DNA from: Campylobacter concisus
Lineage (GTDB): Bacteria; Campylobacterota; Campylobacteria; Campylobacterales; Campylobacteraceae
NCBI RefSeq assembly: GCF_003048535.1
Contig: NZ_PIRQ01000003.1
Span: 1 to 64,000, forward strand
Direction of reading: 5' to 3'
DNA length: 64,000 bases
Made by a program: the position numbers and the translations under genes. Positions within the stretch are counted from its first letter, which is position 1, and every line of letters begins with the position of its first letter. This document shows positions 30,119-37,390 of the stretch, in pieces. The notes beneath the pieces are model-generated. The model saw nothing but the letters and a program-made list of their open reading frames with translations, was not told the origin of the DNA and made no database searches.

Positions 30119-30646
30119 ATGAACATAAGCATTGTAGGAAAACAATTTGAGCTAACAGAGCCAATCAAAAACTATATCCAAGACGCTTTTGATACGCTTG
30201 GTAAATACAATCTTGATATCATCTCAGCAAGATGTGTTGTAGCAGCCGATGAAAAACAAGGTAAGAAAGGTTTTAATGCAGAATTTTCTCTAAATATGGC
30301 CCATAAAGACACCATAGTCGTTCGCCAAAAAGATAAAGACCTTTACGCTGCGATCGATCTTGCTATCGAAAAAGCATCAAAAGTTTTAAGAAGAGAGCAT
30401 GATAAGAAATTTACCGTAAAAGGCAAGGCTGACGATAAAGAATTTCGCTCAAGAATAGGCGAAGAAAAGATCGAAGGTGTCGAGGAGATCGTGCCTATGG
30501 AGCTTGAAATTTATAAACCACTTGAGGTAGAAGAGGCACTTGATAAACTAAAATCAAGCGATAAACAATTTTACGTATTTAATGACGTTGACGCAAAAAT
30601 GCGTGTGATCTACAAAAGAACAGACGGAACTTTTGGTCTTTACTAA
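30119..30646 (+). CDS. hpf: Ribosome hibernation promoting factor, long form
   Basis: A 175-residue long HPF that silences ribosomes by forming 100S dimers in stationary phase. The N-terminal S30AE domain (about 1-100) has NISIVGKQFELTEPIKNYI. A linker leads to the dimerising C-terminal domain (about 120-175: VEEALDKLKSSDKQFYVFNDVDAKMRVIYKRTDGTFGLY). The start follows AAAGGAGATTACG. It has its own promoter and a downstream hairpin and is read as a single gene. Confidence 0.95.
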   Translation: MNISIVGKQFELTEPIKNYIQDAFDTLGKYNLDIISARCVVAADEKQGKKGFNAEFSLNMAHKDTIVVRQKDKDLYAAIDLAIEKASKVLRREHDKKFTVKGKADDKEFRSRIGEEKIEGVEEIVPMELEIYKPLEVEEALDKLKSSDKQFYVFNDVDAKMRVIYKRTDGTFGLY

Positions 30647-30650
30647 AAAT

Positions 30651-30668
30651 AGGGGCAGCTTTGCCCCT
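30651..30668 (+). terminator. Terminator of hpf
   Basis: A 7-bp GC-rich stem AGGGGCA / TGCCCCT with loop GCTT lies 5 bases after the hpf stop, followed by AAAATTTAT. Confidence 0.75.
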
Positions 30669-30857
30669 AAAATTTATGCTAATTCACTATAAATTTTCTT
30701 TCTGAAATCCAAGAAACCCTGTTACAAAAACTGCTACGCCAGCAAATGGCTTTAAATTTTCAAAAATAGAATAGAGATATCCTTGCATAAGATAGATCTA
30801 GATACAAGAAGACTTCCCTGTAAGCCATTTTAAGAAGATCTTAGCGAACTAAATTAG

Positions 30858-31094
30858 GTCACAACCGATGAATGGCAAGGCAAAGAAGCACGTGCCATGA
30901 AAAAGGAGTGGATACTTTCCCTAAAAAATGAGTGCGAATACCAAAGCGTGGCATTTTATTTTATGGGCTGGGGAAGCATAGACGAAAACGGCAAATGTCG
31001 CAACAGAGCAAACGAGCTAAAAACGCTTGATGGCGTCAGGTATAAAGAATTTCCAAAGATAAAAGAGAGACAAGGCTCTCTTTTTGATTTTTAA
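30858..31094 (+). pseudogene. C-terminal remnant of a DUF5131 (phage Gp37/Gp68-like) gene
   Basis: An open stretch of 78 codons begins right after an in-frame TAG at 30855-30857. The peptide (KEARAMKKEWILSL, FYFMGWGSIDENG and LDGVRYKEFP) matches the C-terminal end of DUF5131 proteins as I remember it: ARPM..EWV, then FFFKQWG, then LDGR..EFP. The N-terminal two thirds, which should carry the cysteine-containing domain, are absent; 30669-30857 contains stops in all frames. Only a 65-residue start at ATG 30897 remains, after GCCATG without a ribosome-binding site. It is probably the relic of an acquired gene. Confidence 0.65.
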
Positions 31095-31130
31095 AATATC
31101 CAATAATCAAAACAAAAAATAATCGCTAAG

Positions 31131-31673
31131 TTATTTCTCTAAATTTTCACTAACCTTTGGTGTAAAGGCCTTGTTTATCTTTCTTATCCAAATGATTAGC
31201 GAGATAAATAAGATAAAGTAAAATACATAGCTAGCTACCGGCCAACTAGTATCATTGCAGTTTTCTTTTAGCGATATAATATTTCTAAACTCTTGAAGCA
31301 TAGAAATTCTATATCCATAATATTTTACAGTAACGTTTTTATCGCTATTTGCAAAGCCTTGAGCCTTGGCTTGTACATCAGCTGAGTTAAATTTAAAATA
31401 AAACGGAAATCCCCATGCGGTATCTTCATTTCTATAAGCCATGACTTTATTTGGATTATTAGAATCTTTAGTATAGATAAGATAAATATCTCTAGTAAGG
31501 CCATCAGCTGGATTTTTAGCATCGATGATACCATCTTTGTCCATACGTTTGAGATCGCTACCTGTGATTTGTACATTTGCATAATGTGGAAATGAATAAT
31601 CAACTACAAGAGCTAAAAAAGAGTGTAAGAGTACAATAAAAATAACGCAAATTCTTTTAAAAAATGTAATCAT
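31131..31673 (-). CDS. DUF1523 family membrane protein
   Basis: A 180-residue protein with an N-terminal helix (about 7-26), a periplasmic domain and a C-terminal helix (about 147-165) followed by a basic tail. The run DYSFPHYANVQITGSDLKRMD, then DIYLIYT and EDTAWGFPFYFKFNSADVQA, matches DUF1523 as remembered. Its function is not known. It sits downstream of the norB terminator, so it is probably transcribed separately. AAAGGAAAGAA serves as the ribosome-binding site. Confidence 0.8.
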   Translation of the reverse strand: MITFFKRICVIFIVLLHSFLALVVDYSFPHYANVQITGSDLKRMDKDGIIDAKNPADGLTRDIYLIYTKDSNNPNKVMAYRNEDTAWGFPFYFKFNSADVQAKAQGFANSDKNVTVKYYGYRISMLQEFRNIISLKENCNDTSWPVASYVFYFILFISLIIWIRKINKAFTPKVSENLEK

Positions 31674-31719
31674 TTCTTTCCTTTTAAATTTGCGTTATTT
31701 TATGAAAAGATAGCTTAAT

Positions 31720-31740
31720 AAAGGGGCAAAATGCCCCTTT
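31720..31740 (-). terminator. Terminator of norB
   Basis: A perfect 9-bp stem AAAGGGGCA / TGCCCCTTT with a 3-base loop follows the norB stop by 4 bases on the minus strand. It ends in TTTATTAAG. Confidence 0.85.
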
Positions 31741-31744
31741 AATT

Positions 31745-33976
31745 TTAAGCTTTTTTATTAAGCATAAATTTTAGAAGTTGTGCAAGGAAGCTGATTCCAC
31801 CGATTATTAAAATCGTATCACCAATCATTCTTACCCATCTTAAATTTTGTAAGTGTGATTGTTGTAAAAGCTCAGCGCTTCTTGCATACCACATACCATG
31901 CTCTAGGCTTGCAAATGCTTGATAAATTCCTATTGGAAGTAGTGAAAGCACGATCATTAGCATAAGGCCTATATTTAAGCCCCAAAAACCTACTTTCATA
32001 AGTTTCTCGTCAAATTCTTGACCTTTGAACAGATAAGTAGCTACTAGCCAAACAAATCCAAGTGCTAAAAATCCATAAACACCAAATAGCGCAGCATGTC
32101 CGTGAACTGGAGTCGTATTTAGGCCTTGGATATAAAATAGTGAAATTGGAGGATTGATTAAAAATCCAAATACACCAGCACCTAGCATATTCCAGAAAGC
32201 AACTGCGATAAAGCAGTAAAGTGGCCATTTTAATGTCTTAGCCCAAGTTTGAGCAAACTGAAGTCTATAATGCTCATAAGCTTCAGCACCAAGCAATACA
32301 AGAGGAACTACCTCAAGTGCTGAGAAGCTAGCGCCAACTGCCATTATAGGTGTTGTAGTGCCTGCAAAATATAAGTGGTGGAAAGTTCCTGGAATTCCGC
32401 CTACTAGGAAAAGTGATGCACTCGCAAGTGTTGAAAATGTAGCAAATCTCTTTGAAACAAGACCAAGACTAACAAACACAAAAGCAAGTGAAGCGGTAGC
32501 AAAGACTTCAAAAAAGCCTTCAACCCAAAGGTGTACAACCCACCAGCGCCAGTATTCCATCACTGGAAGTGGGCTTCTTTGGCCGTAAAATAATCCTGCT
32601 CCGTAAAATAATCCAACTGCAACAGCTGAAGCTGCGAAGATAGCAAGTAAATTTTTGTCACCTTTGTTCTTAAATCCGCCGATAAATCCGCGAAGTAAAA
32701 GTAGCATCCAAATGACAAGACCAACAAATAAAATAATTTGCCAAACACGTCCAAGCTCGATATATTCATATCCTTGGTGTCCAAACCAGAAGCTTAAATT
32801 TATAGGCATAATATTTGCGATTGCTAAATACTCGCCAGCAAAACTGCCAACTACAAGGATTAGTAGTGCGTAAAATAATAAATCTACGCCAAGCTTTTGG
32901 AATTTTGGATCTTTACCGCCATTTATAATAGGTGCTAGGAAAAGACCGCCTGCTAAAAATCCTGTCGCAATCCAGAAAATACTAGCCTGAATGTGCCATG
33001 TTCTAGCAAGTGAATAAGGAATATAAGCTGATAAATTTATACCGTAAAATTCTTGTCCTTCTACTGTATAGTGAGCTGTAAAGCCGCCTATTAAAATTTG
33101 GAATGCAAAAAGAGCCAAAGTTACAAAAAGATACTTTTTAAGAGCTTTTTGAGATGGAGTTAGGCTTAATTTACTAAGTGGATCTTCGCTAATAGCTTCC
33201 AACTTTTCATCATCTTTTTTGCCATAAAAAGAGCTAAACCAAACAAGAAATCCAATACCAGCAATAAGTATTACAACGCTTGCGATTGACCAAAAGATAT
33301 TTTCGCTTGTTGGTACATTATCGATTAGTGGCTCATGTGGCCAGTTGTTTGTGTATGTAGCATCGCTGTTAGGTCTGTTTGCTGCGGTTGCCCAGGCTGA
33401 CCAGAAGAAAAAGTTATTAAGATCATCTCTATCAGAAGCATTTGGAAGAGTATTTTCTTTCATCGCATAAGCTTCTCTTAAAGATTTAAACTTAGGGTCA
33501 TTTCCAAAAAGTGATGAATACTCTTGGCTTACTTGTTTCATAGCCTTTAATCTATCACTACTAAGTACGATCTTATCGTCTTTTACGCCATTTTCTCGGT
33601 ACTCTTTTTTAAGTAGAACTTTTAGATTTGCCTTTTGCTCATCATTTAAGTCAGCATATTTTGAGTGGTAAATTTCATCTGCTTTTAACTCTAAAAATAT
33701 AACTAACTCTTTGTGAAGCCAGTCCGCACTCCAATCAGGTGCTTGATATGCGCCGTGTCCCCAAACAGAGCCAACTTGCATACCTCCTATGCTTTGCCAG
33801 GCCTCTTGACCTTTATAGATGCTCTCTTTGTCGATCACGACATTGCCATTCTCATCTGTAAAATTTACAACTGGTGGCGAGCTTCTATAAACCTCAACGC
33901 CGTAGTAGCCTAAAATACTAAAGCAAATTACTAGTACTGCAACAAGTGCTAGCCAATACTTTTTGTATTCACGCAT
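31745..33976 (-). CDS. norB: Quinol-dependent nitric oxide reductase (qNOR)
   Basis: Inner-membrane enzyme reducing NO to N2O with quinol electrons. It is 743 residues, the length of single-subunit qNOR (NorZ) rather than the 450-residue cytochrome-dependent NorB. An N-terminal extension with a periplasmic domain (SIGGMQVGSVWGHGAYQAPDWSADWLHKE) is diagnostic. It is followed by about twelve helices with the heme-copper-oxidase-like histidines (RTWHIQASIFW, VVHLWVEGFFEVFA, GTFHHLYFAG, TPVHGHAALFGVYGF). It serves NO detoxification or denitrification. A palindrome at 34038-34049 lies upstream. The start follows AAAAAAGGAGAATCA. Confidence 0.95.
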   Translation of the reverse strand: MREYKKYWLALVAVLVICFSILGYYGVEVYRSSPPVVNFTDENGNVVIDKESIYKGQEAWQSIGGMQVGSVWGHGAYQAPDWSADWLHKELVIFLELKADEIYHSKYADLNDEQKANLKVLLKKEYRENGVKDDKIVLSSDRLKAMKQVSQEYSSLFGNDPKFKSLREAYAMKENTLPNASDRDDLNNFFFWSAWATAANRPNSDATYTNNWPHEPLIDNVPTSENIFWSIASVVILIAGIGFLVWFSSFYGKKDDEKLEAISEDPLSKLSLTPSQKALKKYLFVTLALFAFQILIGGFTAHYTVEGQEFYGINLSAYIPYSLARTWHIQASIFWIATGFLAGGLFLAPIINGGKDPKFQKLGVDLLFYALLILVVGSFAGEYLAIANIMPINLSFWFGHQGYEYIELGRVWQIILFVGLVIWMLLLLRGFIGGFKNKGDKNLLAIFAASAVAVGLFYGAGLFYGQRSPLPVMEYWRWWVVHLWVEGFFEVFATASLAFVFVSLGLVSKRFATFSTLASASLFLVGGIPGTFHHLYFAGTTTPIMAVGASFSALEVVPLVLLGAEAYEHYRLQFAQTWAKTLKWPLYCFIAVAFWNMLGAGVFGFLINPPISLFYIQGLNTTPVHGHAALFGVYGFLALGFVWLVATYLFKGQEFDEKLMKVGFWGLNIGLMLMIVLSLLPIGIYQAFASLEHGMWYARSAELLQQSHLQNLRWVRMIGDTILIIGGISFLAQLLKFMLNKKA

Positions 33977-34037
33977 TGATTCTCCTTTTTTTAAAAATTT
34001 TAAGGCGAAGTTTATCTCATTTTAAAAAAGCAAATAA

Positions 34038-34049
34038 TGACATATGTCA
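34038..34049 (-). promoter_or_regulatory. Palindromic Crp/Fnr-type operator candidate upstream of norB
   Basis: The perfect palindrome TGACATATGTCA reads TTGACATATGTCAT on the norB strand. That is one base from the TTGAC-N4-GTCAA pattern known for NO-responsive DNR/NnrR regulators, and akin to the TTAAC-N4-GTTAA site of Campylobacter NssR. Its centre is about 68 bases upstream of the norB start. A TAAACT box on the minus strand at 34009-34014 would place the site near -41, a class II activator position. This is inference from spacing. Confidence 0.55.
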
Positions 34050-34137
34050 ACAAAAGGAGAGAATTTATCCTATTAGATTTATAAGAATTTACAAGATATG
34101 CAAATTTTTCATAATGTATATGCAAAATTTACATAGA

Positions 34138-34158
34138 ATTAATATAAATATTATTAAT
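34138..34158 (+). promoter_or_regulatory. AT-rich inverted repeat upstream of the iron-type ABC importer
   Basis: ATTAATA (34138-34144) and TATTAAT (34152-34158) form an inverted repeat 36 bases before the binding-protein start. The composition and place would suit a Fur box, but the match to the Fur consensus is loose, and such AT palindromes arise by chance in this genome. Confidence 0.3.
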
Positions 34159-34193
34159 ATACATGTTTATACTTCAAAAATAAAGGAAAAAAT

Positions 34194-35249
34194 ATGCAAA
34201 CAAATTTTATGCATAAAGTAACCAAATTTAGCCTTGTTGCTTCACTATTTATGGCTCTTAGTCTAAACGCAGCTGAGTCTGCTAGAAGCATCACAGATAT
34301 GAAAGGCGTAAAAGTAAGCGTGCCTGAGAAGGTTGAGAAGATCGCAGCACTGTGGAATGCAAACAACGAGATCATCCTAGCACTTGGCGGTATGGATAAG
34401 GTTGTAGCCACAACTGATCTGATCAAAAACAACAAGTGGTTTGAGCACGTCTATCCAAAACTTAAAAATTTACCAGCTGCACTAAATGGCAAAGACCTTC
34501 AGATCGAAGAGCTTGTTAAACTTGCACCTGACGTTATCATAGTGTATAACAAAAATTTTCAAGATGAACTTATCAAAAATGGCTTTAGCGCGGTAAATTT
34601 GATCTTTAGAGACTATCCAGATATGGAGAAAAGCATCTATGCAACAGCTGAAGTCATAGGCACTGATGATGCTAGAAAAAAAGCTGAAAAACTTGCTAAT
34701 AAAATCCACGATAACTCTGAGTTTGTAACAGCAAGAACAAAAAACATCCCTGACGCTAAACGTCCAAAAGTACTTCACTTGCTTGGTGGCGCAAATTTAC
34801 TAAAAGTTGATGGCACAAACACTATCCAAAACACTTGGATCAAGCTAGGTGGAGGCGTAAATGCTATCAATACTGAGGGTTTTATGATCGAAGTTAGCGC
34901 TGAAGAGATCATCAATGCAAACCCTGATATCATCATCGTTGGCGGCAATGACACAGACGCACAGATCAAAAAGATAAAAGAGCATCCTGCATTCTCTGGC
35001 TCAAACGCTGTTAAAAACGGCAAAATTTACGGCAACCCAAAAGGTGTATGGAGCTGGGATAGATATGGTGCTGAAAGCATTCTTCAAATTTTATGGGCAG
35101 CAAAAACTATCCAACCAGATCTATTTAAAGATATCGATATGAAAGTAAAAACAAAAGAGTTTTATAAGGAGTTTTTAAATCACGATCTTAGTGACAAAGA
35201 GTATGGCTATATCTTAAAAGCTCTAAATCCAGACGGTAGCAGCAAGTAA
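34194..35249 (+). CDS. ABC transporter periplasmic substrate-binding protein (iron/siderophore type)
   Basis: A 351-residue TroA/BtuF-like (cluster A-II) binding protein with a signal peptide ending near SLNAAES (about residue 28). The family layout is clear: ITDMKGVKVSVPEKVEKIAALW, then LAPDVIIVYN, a long connecting helix, PDIIIVGGNDTD and a C-terminal VWSWDRYGAESILQILWAA. Together with the FecCD permease and ATPase that follow it forms a complete importer. The partner genes suggest ferric siderophore, heme or cobalamin; the substrate cannot be decided. It is first of three adjacent genes, divergent from norB. The start follows AAAGGAAAAAAT. Confidence 0.9.
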   Translation: MQTNFMHKVTKFSLVASLFMALSLNAAESARSITDMKGVKVSVPEKVEKIAALWNANNEIILALGGMDKVVATTDLIKNNKWFEHVYPKLKNLPAALNGKDLQIEELVKLAPDVIIVYNKNFQDELIKNGFSAVNLIFRDYPDMEKSIYATAEVIGTDDARKKAEKLANKIHDNSEFVTARTKNIPDAKRPKVLHLLGGANLLKVDGTNTIQNTWIKLGGGVNAINTEGFMIEVSAEEIINANPDIIIVGGNDTDAQIKKIKEHPAFSGSNAVKNGKIYGNPKGVWSWDRYGAESILQILWAAKTIQPDLFKDIDMKVKTKEFYKEFLNHDLSDKEYGYILKALNPDGSSK

Positions 35250-35253
35250 GATT

Positions 35254-36261
35254 ATGAAAAACACAAATTTTTCGCTAGTTGTTATCTTTTTAGCTCTACT
35301 AACGCTTGTTTGCGCCTTTGTCGCACTTGGCGTTGGTAGATTTTACATACCATTTAACGACGTCTTTAGCGTGCTAGCTCACAGCTTTGGCTACGGCGAG
35401 GGTGCAGCTAGCAACATCACAAATGTGATAGAAAATTTGCGTATACCTCGTATCATCGCAGCTATCCTTGTTGGAGCCGCTCTTAGCGTGAGCGGTGCTG
35501 CCTATCAAGGCGTCTTTAAAAACCAGCTAGTAAGCCCAGATCTCCTAGGCGTATCAGCAGGTGCCTGCGTAGGAGCTGCCACCGCGATCATCTTTGATCT
35601 ATCGCTATTTTGGGTGCAGGCTTTTGCTTTTGGCTTTGGTCTAGCAGCTGTTGCTATCACTCTAGCCATACCAAAGATGATGGGGCGCACAAGCACGCTC
35701 ATGCTAGTTCTTTCTGGTATCATCGTAAGCGGCCTCATGGGCTCGATGATCGGCTTTTTAAAATATGTCGCTGATCCTGAAACAAAGCTACCTGACATCG
35801 TTTACTGGCAGCTTGGAAGCCTTGCAAAGCTTGATAGCGAAAATTTAAAATTTATAGCCCCAGTGATGATCATCTGCGCCATTTTACTAATCGCCATGAG
35901 CTGGCGTATAAATTTACTCTCTCTTGGCGACAAGAGTGCAGCTAGACTTGGCGTAAATGTCGCTTTTGAACGTGCTATCGTTATCATTTGCGCTACGCTT
36001 CTTACAGCATGCAGCGTCTGCATAAGCGGAATAGTCGCTTGGGTTGGGCTCCTCATGCCACACCTAGCGCGAATGCTAGTTGGCGCAAACAACATAAAAA
36101 GCATGCCAGCAAGCATATTTATGGGTGCGATGTTTTTACTATTTGTAGATACATTAGCTCGTAGCATAAGCGTGAGCGAAGTGCCTCTTGGCGTACTTAC
36201 TGGCTTTATCGGCACAGTATTTTTCGTCTGGGTATTGTGGCGAAATAAAAAGGTTGCGTGA
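35254..36261 (+). CDS. FecCD-family ABC transporter permease
   Basis: Inner-membrane permease of 335 residues with about ten helices. Typical family stretches are RIPRIIAAILVGAALSVSGAAYQGVFKNQLVSPDLLGVSAGA, GDKSAARLGVNV and CISGIVAWVGLLMPHLARMLVG (the ATPase-contacting loop), closing with a helix around EVPLGVLTGFIGTVFF. It would form a homodimer and pass the substrate delivered by the upstream binding protein. It starts 4 bases after that gene, and its stop overlaps the ATPase start. Confidence 0.95.
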   Translation: MKNTNFSLVVIFLALLTLVCAFVALGVGRFYIPFNDVFSVLAHSFGYGEGAASNITNVIENLRIPRIIAAILVGAALSVSGAAYQGVFKNQLVSPDLLGVSAGACVGAATAIIFDLSLFWVQAFAFGFGLAAVAITLAIPKMMGRTSTLMLVLSGIIVSGLMGSMIGFLKYVADPETKLPDIVYWQLGSLAKLDSENLKFIAPVMIICAILLIAMSWRINLLSLGDKSAARLGVNVAFERAIVIICATLLTACSVCISGIVAWVGLLMPHLARMLVGANNIKSMPASIFMGAMFLLFVDTLARSISVSEVPLGVLTGFIGTVFFVWVLWRNKKVA

Positions 36262-37034
36262 TGCTTGAAGTTAGAAATTTAAACTTTAGCTACCCAAATG
36301 GAGCTGGCAAACTAGAAAATGTAAATTTAAAGATAGGTGCAGGCGAAATTTTAACCATACTTGGGCGAAACGGAGCCGGCAAATCAACAACTCTTGGGCT
36401 AATAAGCGGATCACTAAAGCCAGTATCTGGAGAAATTTTCCTTGATGGTAAAAACGTAGAGAGTCTAAGCAATAAAGACCGAGCAAAAATAATGGCCTAC
36501 GTCGCTCAAAGCGAGATCACAGAGTACGACTACACGGGGCTTGAGTTTATTACGATGGGACGTGCAGCACACCTTGGTATCTTTGCAAGACCCAGCAAAG
36601 AGGACGAGGAGATCGCTAAAATTTATACTAAAAAGCTTGAGATCGAGTATCTTGAGGATCGCTTCATCACGCAGATGAGTGGTGGTCAAAAGCAGATGTG
36701 CATGATCGCACGTGCGATGGCTGCGCAGCCAAAGATGATCATATTTGACGAGCCAACGAGCGCACTTGACTTTGGCAACCAGTATAAATTCCTACGCACC
36801 GTCAAGTGGCTAAAAGAGATTGGCTACTCAGTCGTGCTAACCACTCACAACCCTGACTTTGCCGTGCTTCTTGGCGGATATGTCGCACTTGTAAAGGGTG
36901 ATGGCGAGGTTGGATTTGGCACGGTTGATGAGATCATCAGAAGTGAGAATTTAAGCCAGCTTTACGGACTAAATTTAAACGTGAGCTACATCGACGAAGT
37001 GCAAAGAGAGTGTTGCCTAACATATCCTATTTAA
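36261..37034 (+). CDS. ABC transporter ATP-binding protein (FecE-like)
   Basis: ATPase subunit of the iron-type importer, 257 residues. It has Walker A GRNGAGKST, Q-loop VAQSEITEYDY, signature MSGGQKQMCMIARA, Walker B MIIFDEPTSALD and the switch His in LTTHNPD. The C-terminal YGLNLNV resembles FecE/BtuD relatives. ATG 36261 overlaps the permease stop by one base (TGATG); a GTG three bases earlier is the alternative. A strong hairpin follows the gene, closing the three-gene operon. Confidence 0.95.
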   Translation: MLEVRNLNFSYPNGAGKLENVNLKIGAGEILTILGRNGAGKSTTLGLISGSLKPVSGEIFLDGKNVESLSNKDRAKIMAYVAQSEITEYDYTGLEFITMGRAAHLGIFARPSKEDEEIAKIYTKKLEIEYLEDRFITQMSGGQKQMCMIARAMAAQPKMIIFDEPTSALDFGNQYKFLRTVKWLKEIGYSVVLTTHNPDFAVLLGGYVALVKGDGEVGFGTVDEIIRSENLSQLYGLNLNVSYIDEVQRECCLTYPI

Positions 37035-37042
37035 ATTTATCT

Positions 37043-37072
37043 GCTTTCAAAAGGATAAATTCTTTTGAAAGC
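37043..37072 (+). terminator. Terminator of the ABC importer operon
   Basis: An 11-bp stem GCTTTCAAAAG / CTTTTGAAAGC with an 8-base loop lies 8 bases after the ATPase stop, followed by ACTTTTGCATTTTT. Confidence 0.8.
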
Positions 37073-37118
37073 ACTTTTGCATTTTTGCTATTTCACACAT
37101 ACTGCCTTTGGAGTAAAA

Positions 37119-37325
37119 ATGAAAAAGTTAGTTTTGATTTTATTTTTTGCATTGATAGCAAATGCGGCTGATAAATTTGATTGCTCTAAACGCTACTGCA
37201 AAGAGATGAAGAGTTGTGAAGAAGCATATCACTATCTAAAAGAGTGTGGACGCAGTGGCTTTGACCGCGATCATGACGGTATGCCATGCGAGAATATATG
37301 CAAAGAACGTAGAGTAGGAAAATAA
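37119..37325 (+). CDS. Small exported Excalibur-domain protein
   Basis: A 68-residue protein with a signal peptide (MKKLVLILFFALIANA) and a C-terminal Excalibur motif, DRDHDGMPCE, with calcium-ligand spacing as in extracellular nuclease-associated domains. Six cysteines (SKRYCKEMKSCEEAY, KECGR, PCENIC) are probably paired in the periplasm. ATG 37119 follows TTTGGAG and starts the signal peptide; the frame is open back to 37065, but that runs through the upstream terminator. The role is unknown. Confidence 0.85.
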   Translation: MKKLVLILFFALIANAADKFDCSKRYCKEMKSCEEAYHYLKECGRSGFDRDHDGMPCENICKERRVGK

Positions 37326-37390
37326 TTTTATTAAATTTTACTCCACTAAAAATTTAAAGCTAACAAAATTAAATCAAAAATTTAAAGCAA

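Noticed and set aside
30897-31094. Calling the DUF5131 piece an intact small gene
   Set aside because: The match covers only the family C-terminus, begins after an in-frame stop and lacks a ribosome-binding site.
34050-34193. A CRISPR-like look from the repeated ATATGCAAA words
   Set aside because: Only two imperfect copies exist without regular spacing; it is AT-rich promoter DNA.
35505-36215. Minus-strand open frames opposite the FecCD permease
   Set aside because: They are shadows of the strongly supported membrane protein gene on the plus strand.
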